Source of the DNA: Keithomyces neogunnii
Taxonomy: Eukaryota > Ascomycota > Sordariomycetes > Hypocreales > Clavicipitaceae
DNA length: 64,000 nt
Reading direction: 5' to 3'
NCBI GenBank assembly: GCA_020975405.1
Contig: JAIOWQ010000002.1
Coordinates: forward strand, 1,240,001-1,304,000
Numbering within the stretch: the first letter of the stretch is position 1; the number at the start of each line of letters is the position of its first letter. A program made the position numbers and the translations under genes. This document shows, in pieces, positions 21,494 to 31,070 of this stretch. The notes beneath the pieces were generated by a model. That model saw only the letters and a list, made by a program, of their open reading frames with translations, was not told the origin of the DNA and searched no databases.

Positions 21494-23350
21494 GGTTGCG
21501 CTTCCTCAAGACCATGCGCAGTGCTGAAATCGACAACCAGAATTTACCCAGTTCAGCCTGGGAAATTTTCTGATGGCAGGAATAGTTTGGCTAATCGATA
21601 AGAGATGCAAGTAGCCCCACTGGGCCACTTTGTTGGTAGGTGACGAAAAAACCCCGCCCAATGGACAAGCTACCCTGCAGGTATCTCGGTCTGCAACTCG
21701 CAATCTCATTACGGCGATGTCACCCATCGTAATGACAAGTTGTCAAATTGCATCATATCTTGTCCTCGAAATTACTCTCCTCTAGCTAGCTACAGCGCTC
21801 CATATTGGGTTTCCAAGACGTGGTCGCATGAATCAAAGGGTCAACTGCCATCACCCCTCCTTGCAGTGCACGGGGAAACCATTCACCGCTCTTACGGATG
21901 ACCACGACAGAAGAGCGCGACAATATCGGACGCAGACACCTCGTAGATTCCTTTGGCTCCAAGCTCCGGACCTTGAGAACCAACGAATCCTTTGTGTGCA
22001 TCAGGTGCCAGATACCAACAATAGTCGTTCGAATCTGCACTCGGAGACTATGTCCGCATTGGGGAGAATCACGCGGGGTGGTGGACTTCTGTGGCGTGGG
22101 ACTTGGGGACAATGCCCAGGATTGATATGCGACAATATAGTTGTTTGCTTATGAACATGCATAGAAGGCGGGACCAATGAAATGGAACCAAATCAGAGAC
22201 AACTTGAGGCCCTGATCTCCGCTCGATCCTGATGCCCACGAATGGACTTGGCACTCAGCGCTGGGCCATGCAATGAAGTCCTTCCTTGGCGAGTCCCTGG
22301 ACCTAGCTCAATGAAGGGTGTCGAATGACAATGGATCGGTACACCGCAGACCCGGTGTCAAAATTGCAAATATTGATGGAGCACGGGTCTTCGTTATTGT
22401 CCCATGACCCTCAAACAATCCTGGAAACCTGTTGCCGAATCTCATGTGCCACTGGGCTGGGTTTCTTCAAAAGAGAGGTAGACCAACGCCCCATCGGATC
22501 AATTAGCTTCATAGTCGGAGATACTGACATGGCCAATTGTATAGGCTGTCAACCATGAAGCCGGCCGGCAGCAGCATTGCCTCGGCACGGCCATCCTCAC
22601 AAACCCCTCTGCCGTTGTCTTGATAATAATTCAGCTCGGGGCCAAAATCGGACTGACTGGCTGACTCGCCTCAAGGTCATGTTGTCGCAGCCCGTATCAA
22701 TGGCTGCCATTGCCGTCCAGCTGGCAGCTGTCATCCCAGGCGCAAAGATGGTCCCATCCACCAGACTTGTCCTAATAGCGTAGCCCAAAGCAGCCCAGGA
22801 TTCAATAGTGATACCCCAGGCTTTATCCTGGAGCTGCCACATAATTAGCCAAGCCAATGGCTTGCCTTAATTTCCGGCTCCGTGCCGAGGCTCTCGGCCG
22901 CCAATGTGGTCATGGTGGCGTCCTGACAATGAGGCACCCAACATGGACTGCTAATGCAGCCTCCTGAGGAGAACCGTGGCATGCCTAATCCAGAGACTGA
23001 TAAGTTGGCCGAACATGGCTTGTTTCGAGGCACTGCTCCTCAGATGGCCCAGTTCAAGATACTGCGGGGGAAGAGCGCCACGTCAACAAGGGTTGGTTGT
23101 GTGCGCCGATGGACATTAGCGTCTCCATCAAAAAAGTCCGGGGATGAGGGGGGCGTGGCCAGCATTCGGAGAGACTGTTGAATAGATGGGGTTATAATTG
23201 AAAGGTATAAGTGGCATATGATGGACGCGCTTGGATGACTGGCTTGAACCCGTCAGGAAGAACCGATGACTCCGGGGGAGTAAACGGTTTCGCAAGTCCC
23301 ATCAACGTCGACCCTTTTACTTCCCAAGACAAACTAAACACTGCTCGATC
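21494..23350. other. Divergent intergenic region, 1.9 kb
   Basis: Upstream of both BMS1 (minus) and the TRI12-type transporter (plus). No gene is supported. A TATA-like GGTATAAG stands near 23202, about 150 bp before the transporter ATG. Confidence 0.5.
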
Positions 23351-25365
23351 ATGTCCGTGTTGGACGCGCCGGCGGGCGGCGAAAGCGAAAAGATTGGCCA
23401 AGGAACGGCGCAGGAGGCAGAGTACAGCCAGCAAGTGAAGGATGAGGAGTCCTCAAGAGATGCCTCCAGCGAGGAGCATCCCAACGCCAACAAGGCAAGT
23501 GCACATGGCTCTGACATGGCGTCTTTTCGGGAGAAAAAGGTTGCTGACATTTTAGAGAGAGAAATAGTTCACATTTCGGCGCCTCATGGCGTTCATTGCC
23601 ATGGCATTCTGCTGGACAAGTGGCCAAATGCCTCCGTATCTCTATGGTGAGAGCGCTTAGCTTTTGGCCGTGATGCGAGACAAGAGTTTCTGCTTACACC
23701 CTGCCTTTGTGCTTCACAGGTGCAATCCCCCCCATCATCTACGGAGACATTGGCGGCGCAGATAGATGGACGTGGCTCATCACGGCCAATCTCATTGCCC
23801 TGGCCGCCGTGTGCCCCTTTGTGGGAGCACTCTCTGATCTTCTTGGTCGACGTTACGTTGCCATGCTCGGCAGCGCCTTCATCATCGTTGGTCAGATTGT
23901 CTGTGTGACTTCACACACGATGAATACCTTTATTGGTTAGTGCTTCTCACTCAATATGGCGATTGCCCCCAATCTTGCTTATACGTCTTTTTTTTTGCAG
24001 CCGGCATGGCGCTTTCCGGTGTTGGCGCCGGCATCAACGAACTGACGTCGATTGCTGGAACGGCCGAGATTGCACCAACCTCGCAGCGAGGCATTTACAT
24101 TGCAGCTCTCATCATGACAATTCTACCGTGGTGCCCCTCGGTCTTGTGGGCGCAACTGATTGCCGCCAACTCAACCTGGCGACATGTTGGCATCCTGATT
24201 ATTGCCTACACGGGCGTTGGCCTCCTCACGGCCTTCTTCTTCTACAAGCCCCCTCCTCGAGTCAACTCGGCTGCTCTGTCCAAAAAGGAAACCATTGTTC
24301 GCATCGATGCCATTGGTGGTTTTTCGTCTGTCACGGGCATCATCCTGCTCGTTGCCGGAGTCATGTGGGGAGGATACATGGTGCGTGACTTGCTCCCTCG
24401 GCCCCAATTCTCCTCTTCATGCCAGCGAGCTAACATTATAACGCGCCTAGTATGAATGGAAGAGCCCGCATGTCCTCGTACCGTTCGTCATTGGACTGGT
24501 CTTGATCGCCTTCTTCGTTTACTGGGAGGGCTGGGGCGCAAAGTACCCCATGGTGCCCAGGCGTCTTGGCAAAGCGCCTCGTTCGCTCGTTCTCACCATG
24601 ATCATCGCCTTCATCTCCGGCGCCAACTTCTTCTCCGTCTTGATGATGTGGCCGACCCAGGCCTTCAACGTATACGGCCACGATCCCGTCGGCATCGGCC
24701 TGCGTGGGCTGCCATTCGGCTTCGGCGTCATGACGGGCTGTGTCATCACGCTGGGAATCATGACGAAGCTCCGCGGCCGCGGCATCCGGGTCATCTTGTT
24801 TATTGCGTCGTGCGTAATGACTGCGGGATGCGGTGCCATGGCAGCCGCCGACAGATACAACGTGAATGCCGCCTACGGCATTCTGCTCGTCTGCGGCCTC
24901 GGCGTTGGAGGCATCGTCATCCCGACCACGGTCATCACCACCATCATCTGCCCCGATGACCTCATCGCCACCATCACGGCGCTGACCCTGTCCGTGCGAG
25001 TCATTGGGGGAGCCATTGGATATGCCATCTATTACAATGTCTTGGTGCAGAAGCTCACGCCCGCACTCATCAAGAACATCTCAACTGCCATGGTGATTGG
25101 CGGCATCAAAGACCCCAAGATCATCGGGGAAGCCGTCGAGCTCACGGGGGCATCGCTCATTGAGGAAATCCTGCACCTGCCAGGCGTGGATGGAAATGTC
25201 AAGCTCTGGGAGTCAATCATCTTGGCTGGGCAGCTGGCGTACGCGTCGGCGTACCCGTGGGTATACTACTGCAGCATTGCCTTTGGGGGAGTGTCAATCC
25301 TGGCAAGTCTTTTTGTGGAGGACATTTCCCAGTTCATGGACGAGCACGTTGCTGTTGTTCTCTAG
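23351..25365 (+). CDS. MFS transporter, TRI12 family (14-TM efflux type)
   Basis: Five exons: 23351-23494, 23568-23646, 23720-23935, 24001-24380, 24451-25365; 577 aa. The first intron (23495-23567) uses a GC donor in the AAG/GCAAGT context, with a CTGAC branch site and TAG acceptor; this is the only join that places the conserved RRLMAFIAMAF segment in frame. Protein features: hydrophilic N-terminal 50 residues, TM1 with WTSGQMPPYLYGAIPP, then YGDIGGADRWTWLITANLIALAAV and SDLLGRRY (MFS motif A), GAGINELTSIAGTAE (motif C region), and a C-terminal half ending in a cytosolic tail. TRI12-family carriers export toxins or move siderophores across the plasma membrane; no biosynthetic genes are adjacent, so substrate is undetermined. 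The dibasic motif A and full set of helices look functional. Confidence 0.9.
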
Positions 25366-25506
25366 ACGTAGGCTGGAACCTGTGCATAGCACGGCAAGAG
25401 TTTGGGTATTGTACATCTATAAAACGTTGCACTTGGCCCTCTTGGACAGTGAAGAAGTGAAATATAAAGGGTATACATGGAACCAAGCGGTCGCAACAGT
25501 CCCGCC

Positions 25507-25854
25507 TCAACTGGAGCCATTCGCCTCTCCCGGGTCTCGGTGTTTCTCAACCCTCTCGGCCTTGGCCTTGTCCACGTGGTGTTTATCTGATCCTCGCGGG
25601 TGGTGTGCTGCTGCACTGCCTCTTCTCCGCCCGTCATCGTCCTCCATCAATCGCCGACTCAAGTCAGAAAACACTCGATCGAGGCACTCTTGCGGCGGGT
25701 CAAAGGGGTCATCGTCTCGCAGCTCGCGATCAACCCGATCATCAGCGGTGGCATGTGCCGCGAAGCATTCGTGGGCAAAGAGCGGCATGTCCAAGTCGAC
25801 TTTGCCAATCGTGGCATCTGCCTTTGTCGCAAGCGAACTGTTTTTGACGGGCAT
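25507..25854 (-). CDS. Possible small acidic hypothetical protein
   Basis: An open frame of 115 aa on the minus strand, with a leader rich in C, T and A ahead of its ATG as in real fungal genes. The middle (ECFAAHATADDRVDRELRDDDPFDPPQECLDRVFSDL) is acidic and looks protein-like; the C terminus is Lys/Arg/His-rich and low in complexity. No signal peptide, membrane segment or domain is recognised. It lies tail to tail with the TRI12-type transporter, 141 bp away. It could equally be a chance frame. Confidence 0.4.
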   Translation of the reverse strand: MPVKNSSLATKADATIGKVDLDMPLFAHECFAAHATADDRVDRELRDDDPFDPPQECLDRVFSDLSRRLMEDDDGRRRGSAAAHHPRGSDKHHVDKAKAERVEKHRDPGEANGSS

Positions 25855-27289
25855 CTTGGAGAAAAGTGATGTGGATGGAAGATGGAGTTGTGGTTTGGTC
25901 TGCAGAATACGTAGAGTGTCAGGCTGTCAGCAGTGTTCACTGTTGGACGTCCGCCTGACGCCAGTCTCTTTATACGTTGCCATGACAGTTTCCCAATCAG
26001 CTGGATAAACGACGCGATGCCTGGTCAAATGACCTACAGCCATTCCCGACAACGCGTTGTATCGGTGGGGAGCTATTGGCCCGAGAGCAAACGCCATTTG
26101 GCCGCTGACGTCGTCGTCCGCCCTCTGCGGTTTCCAGAGCAGGCAAGGCAGAGACTTTGCGGCTGCACACTCTGTTTCAATTGGTCCGGGCCGCCTGTTG
26201 TGCATCGACAGCATCAACACTGCCGGCCTCGAATCGAGACTTCTTGAAATTGGACGCCCATTGCTCCCCGTGCGGATCAATGAAGTCATCAGCCCTGAAC
26301 GACAGGTGCGAAGCGCGTCCGTTGGCTGCGGGTTTCATGCGCATCTGCATCATAGGGCCCGATTAATTACGGAAAGCTCCAATAGCAGTGAGCACGCAGC
26401 TTTTGCACAGGCTCGAAAACGATAACAAGATGACATTTTCTTGATTTGAAAAGTGTGTGCGATGTAGCACGTAAATGCCCCCGGCCCGTCAAGTCGCTTT
26501 GGCATTTCTGCTCATGCACGGAGTAAAGATGACATGTAATATTCACAGAGGCGTTTACAGACGCAAGAATGTCAACTTGTTGCAAATTCGAGAATCGCAA
26601 TAATGGCCACTCGTTTTGACACGATGCATCACGTGTGAATCAAAGGCTTCAGGTGCACGAGCCTGCAACCATTGGACGTACACCAAGCGGAGCATCGTTA
26701 CGTACAAACCGGGACAAGCGTGCAATCCATTTAGCCCGCAGAGGAAGGCACATGGGGCCACTCGTGGGCGGTACCACTATCCGGGAAGCAAAAAGTCTGG
26801 TCCACTTGCCGCGTCAAGGCGATCTGCGGCGAGGGTATGGTGTCGGTGTCTATGCCGTTGAGGCTCGAGATGCCTCAGAGTCTCGTCTCCGTGGCCCAGG
26901 TTGGTGGAAGCAGTCATCTATTTCCGGAACCAGAATCATGCGAGATGAAGGTTTTGCAACAAATTCACACGGGTACGAGTCCCGTCACCAACCCCCAAGC
27001 GTCTCACGGGGTGGCGCAGCGACAGGCGGCCGTCGTGGCCGGAGCAGGTCCGGTGCTGAGGACCCACCTGCCCCGAGACCAGACAAGAAGAAAAAATTGA
27101 CAGCCCAGGCGGCTGGCTTCGGCTGGCAGCGCTGAGGCCGGACAGGGGGTCCACTGAAAAACCTGGTTGCTCGCCAGCCGGGCCACTGCGTAGCCAGTCA
27201 GATGCTGTCAGTGGACACGATGACTAAATAATCACCGAGAAAAATGCACCCTGAAAAATCATCAAAAATGGTCTACCGAGTACAATCTG

Positions 27290-27545
27290 ACCCCTGTATT
27301 TTTGTCACGGCCAGTACTTAGCAAGGGTTTTACAGGGGCTTAAGTAGCTTACTAACAGAAGCTTTAACTAAACACAAGATTTTTAGAGCAGTAATACCAT
27401 AAAACTTTTTAATATTAATAATTTAAGCTTTTAAGGATATAGGCTTTAATAATATATAGATTTTAAATACTCCTTCTAAGTAAAGTTTCTCTTACTTTAT
27501 CTCTAAGATAAGAAAGCTAGTATGGTAGTACGTGAATATTTAACC
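27290..27545. repeat. AT-rich island, probable decayed repeat or transposon relic
   Basis: The base composition shifts abruptly to strongly AT (runs such as TTTTTAATATTAATAATTTAAG) with many TA dinucleotides, within otherwise GC-rich intergenic DNA. The pattern resembles the product of repeat-induced point mutation (RIP) acting on a transposon. No terminal repeats or frames survive, so the source element cannot be named. Confidence 0.55.
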
Positions 27546-28437
27546 CCACCTTTTAGAAGTACTTTTTTCTTCTCTGGTTCCTCAGCGATATGCATGTATA
27601 TAGAAGTTATCTCTGATTGGCTTGATTGCCCTTGTCAGGTCAATTACCCATGTAAAAGTTACAATAATTCAGGGGTTATATTGTATGTACACAGCGTCGA
27701 CTGGCACGTGGGAAAAGACTTTTTTTTTCTCTCGCGAACCAAGCAGTTTTGGATCGATCGAGCATCAGCGCCACGAGGCCCCATCTGGCCTGACACCACG
27801 GCCCGCTCACGAACAAGGTTGAAGTTTTTTTTTCTTCCCCTTGGTGACCTGTCGTGCCAATGGTTTTACTGTCCGACACGATCTGATTCCTGGTATGTTT
27901 CCCATGAACCGCTTCTACGCGGCCAACGTCTCGGCAATGGCGAGGCAATACCCTTGGACCCGCGCCGTTTGCATGCACAATGGGCAGGGATACCGTGAAA
28001 ATTTTAAACAGCGACATGTTTCTGTTACCCAGAGGTGGTTAGAATATCAACTGGGCAGGAACAACGACTTGTGTCCTAGAACCATGGAGGAGATTCTGCA
28101 GAAGGAATATTGAAACTAGAAGCTGGTTTGTAAGTGACGTTGGTTACTTGCGTCAGCGATGACCTTGGAATGCGAAGGAGGTTACGTGAGCAACTTGTGC
28201 GGCAGCGGGTGCAGCAGCCGTACCTTGCCAGGTGACTCACGGCCCGCCACGGGCTGTGTGTAACCTGCAGGCTGAGAAGTTTGCAGCGTCTTCTCCACGC
28301 ACACCCTGACGAGGCCCCCCCACCCCCACCCCACCCAACCCGCTGACACAACCTGCGCCCCGCAGGCCCGGGCCAGAGACGTCAAGCCGCCGACTTACAC
28401 GGCTTCGCGAGGCATCACGATTCTTTGTCCGACAAGG

Positions 28438-28445
28438 TATAAGTA
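28438..28445 (+). promoter_or_regulatory. TATA box of the 85-aa gene
   Basis: TATAAGTA lies 157 bp before the ATG at 28595. Between them is a leader rich in CA and TC (CAATTCAGTCCATTCAATCC and similar), lacking ATGs, typical of strongly expressed fungal genes. Confidence 0.5.
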
Positions 28446-28594
28446 TCGGAGCCAAACCACTCCAGCTCACACTACTCTGAACCATCATCACGCAAGCAAA
28501 ACGATCAATTCTGTCAATTCAGTCCATTCAATCCATTCAATCCGCTCTCAAGCTCAAGCAGCCAACGCTCCCACTTACAAAACCAACCGCCAAA

Positions 28595-28852
28595 ATGAAC
28601 GCTGCCAACATCCAAGCCCAGCAGGCCCTCAACGCCTACGGCCCCGTGTCATCCCCTCACATCTTCGGCCGCGCATCGTCCAGCAAAGTCTTTGCCGACA
28701 TGCTCGGGTCGCGCCGCACATCAGCCGCCTCCACCCCTGCCGAGTCTCGCCGCGCCTCAGCGGCCAGCTCCATCGGCGAGAAGAAGGACAAGAAGGAGAA
28801 GAAGATCAAGCTTCCCACCGGCATTTTGCCCAGCTTCCGATTCGTCAACTAA
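28595..28852 (+). CDS. Small basic conserved-looking protein, 85 aa
   Basis: Intronless, with strong codon bias (almost all third positions C or G), a TATA box and an A-rich Kozak context (CAAAATG), all pointing to high expression. Sequence features: an N-terminal Gln/Ala segment (NIQAQQALNAYG), a middle with Ser/Arg repeats (GSRRTSAAS, SRRASAAS) that look like basophilic kinase sites, a Lys-rich run (KKDKKEKKIK) and a C terminus PTGILPSFRFVN. No signal peptide or membrane helix. I do not recognise a named family; similar short proteins occur in related fungi by my impression. Function unknown. Confidence 0.72.
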   Translation: MNAANIQAQQALNAYGPVSSPHIFGRASSSKVFADMLGSRRTSAASTPAESRRASAASSIGEKKDKKEKKIKLPTGILPSFRFVN

Positions 28853-29304
28853 AGCCTTCCGCGCGAGGCTTCTGCTTTTGTTTCTTCAGCTTTAGCGACA
28901 CGCTTGCCCTCTTCCATGCAAGACGGGCATCCACGATCCGGCAACATTTAATGAGGTACAATTTAATAATTGCGCGAGGGCTTGCAAAAGCGCCTCCTGC
29001 GCGCGGGATGCATTCTTAATTACGACGTAGACATGGACGCATAATGCTTTGGATTATACCAATCGGGGTTTTCTTCTTCTTTCAACTTATGGCCCTTGAT
29101 CATCTTCTTGAGGGCTGCGATACGGATCACGAGGCTTATATAGTAATTTGACGACACATGGGACAATATTACAAAACATGTCGAAAATTTCACTTGCTAT
29201 CGTGACAACATGTGCTGATGCTTCCGTCCAAAGTAATCTACATCACCAACCAGTGTGCCATGTGCTTCGGGGCATACTCGACGCTGGGAAACGTGCGCCG
29301 CTCT
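28853..29304. other. Convergent intergenic region
   Basis: Between the 3' ends of the 85-aa gene and ASK1; AT-richer than its neighbours, as for 3' untranslated regions. Nothing else is recognised. Confidence 0.5.
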
Positions 29305-30752
29305 CTAGAAACTGTCATTCAGTATATCTTCATTCATCTTCACCATTGTCGGACTGTACTCGGACGACTCCGGGTCCGCTCCGGCATCAATCAATATGTC
29401 ATCCACGATTCGGCGGCTTGCCTCTCGAGCTGTCACTCAACAAGGTCAGCTCTCGGGGTAAGTTCACAATGCGCCCTCGGAAAAGTAGCCACTCACCCGG
29501 CGTTTGTAGCAACTTGGACGGCGGGAGTGCGAATTGGATCGTCTTTGGCGGACTCAGGCCCGCGTACAAGTCGTCGTCTCCGTCCTCGTCGCTTTCCCAG
29601 TCGATTTCGTACTTTTGGCGACCGCGCTTCTCCTCCTCCTCCGCCACCGCCGCCGCCGATGTAAATGCATCTCGAGACTTGCTTGCCGCCGCCGGTGTTT
29701 GTACGCTGACACCCGGGGTTCGAGGGCCCTGGGCCGCCGCGCGCTGACGTGCCATCAGCTTATACGGCGACATGAACACCTCGCTGCGAAGTGTTGGCGC
29801 AGCAATGTCCGGCGAAGACATGAAGGCATCGTCGTCTTGCCAGGCACTCCTCTCCCCTTCCCTCCCCTTCTTCTTCGCCGAGTCCCTTTTCAAAGGGGAC
29901 AGTTTCACCCCCGGCCTGTGAGGCGTGGCCTGCACGCGATAATTCTTGTCCAGCACGCGGTGAAGCAACGGGTCCTTGCTCCGTCTCGCAGACGCCTGCT
30001 GCTCGGCTGCGTGGTCCTCGCGCAGACCCCTGGGTGTCATGGACATGTCTGGCAACTGGGCCGTTCGCTGGGCAAACAGCACCGTGGAATCTTCTTCGCC
30101 GCCCAAGACGGTTGTGCCTTCGTCCTCGTCCTTCATGGCGCGCTTTAAGCCGTCAAAGGGCGACGAGTGCCTCGATACATCTGCCCTGACCGTCTTGGTC
30201 GCCGGTGGCCGGGGAGTGCTGCCCGAGAGCTCAGCATCGTCCAGCAGCGACTCATCTCCATGCATGGCCACGTCCCGCGCGCCAGGCGTGGCCGTCAGAT
30301 CGTCCTCGTCGTGCGTTCGCGTGTACTCCGCCGACGCCTCGTCCCCCATTGCGGTGCTCTCTTCCATGACGGTAGACTCGTCGTCGTTTGCGAGCTCCTC
30401 GTAGCCAGACAGCGAGACATTGGCGGACGCTTCGAAGAATTGCTTCCAAAACTGTGCACCTTTAGCCGCCTTGGGGTCGTATTGGGCATTGAATGCCTGC
30501 CCACCTTGGATGCTTCCCACACCGCGCGGGAGTGCTCGCCGTACTGCTCTACTACGGGCAGTATACTCGCCGTGACGATTCGGTGGGATTTGCTAAAGTT
30601 GCCATCGATTTCTGCCCGTTCGTTAGCGCATTGTTCTGTCCCAGAGAGGCGGCATGGAATTTACCCTGCAAGGTCAGAGTGATGGATTGCTCCAGCTTCT
30701 CCAGCTCTTCCATCAGCGACAAATTTCGCGCGGCGGCACTTGGACGCGCCAT
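29305..30752 (-). CDS. ASK1: DASH complex subunit Ask1
   Basis: Four exons (complement of 29305-29429, 29497-30451, 30505-30611, 30665-30752), 424 aa. Ask1 is part of the DASH/Dam1 ring that couples kinetochores to spindle microtubules. The conserved N-terminal region spans the first three exons: LMEELEKLEQSITLTLQ, then EIDGNFSKSHRIVTASILP, HSRAVWEASK and FWKQFFEASANVSLSGYEE. The middle is acidic and disordered with many TP and SP sites (for example SGSTPRPP, MTPRG), in line with Cdk control of Ask1. The C-terminal ILIDAG...DSSEYSPTMVKMNEDILNDSF block is read only if the last intron (29430-29496, GTGAGT...GACAG) is removed. Without the introns the gene would look like a truncated hypothetical. 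Confidence 0.93.
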
Positions 30753-31070
30753 CTTGTTATTAACGCCGTGCAGATTGTACCGAGCCTCTATGCCGTTGGG
30801 CGAAATCCGCGAGCAGGGAAGCTTGTTTGATTGCGTGCCGTCGCGTCTCCCACGCGTAGAGGGGTTGATGGGCTACGTATTTTTGGCGGGGCGGGTTGCC
30901 CGGATTGGAAGAAAACCACATGGCCAGAATCCACCGTGATCAGATACTCTTGGCAGGGCATGACAAAACACACCACCCATCTTGCCGTTATATTTGATTG
31001 TTCTAGCTTCCACCTATGGTTTTTAGGTCATGAATCGTAAAATCATCGTCATATGGTACTTGATGCCTGC
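30753..31070. other. Intergenic region between ASK1 and the GCP6-type gene
   Basis: Upstream region of ASK1 and 3' end of the gamma-tubulin complex gene on the same strand. No further feature. Confidence 0.5.

Larger units (their letters stand above)
25855..28594. other. Gene-poor stretch with an AT-rich island
   Basis: No gene is supported. Several long frames at 26600-27150 lack domains. The stretch includes an AT-rich relic (27290-27545) and, at its right end, the promoter and long leader of the 85-aa gene. Confidence 0.5.

Noticed and set aside
11353..25365. Secondary-metabolite cluster suggested by two MFS transporters
   Set aside because: No synthase, oxidase or cluster regulator lies between them; the intervening genes are a GT69 enzyme, a surface protein and BMS1.
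26885..26995. Possible tRNA gene
   Set aside because: GGGTACGAGTCCC looks like a T-arm and TGGCCCAGGTTGGTGG like an A-box, and GTTGGTG/CACCAAC can pair. However, the B-box has an A at the invariant second T, the A-box and the pairing stem overlap in incompatible positions, and no anticodon arm fits.
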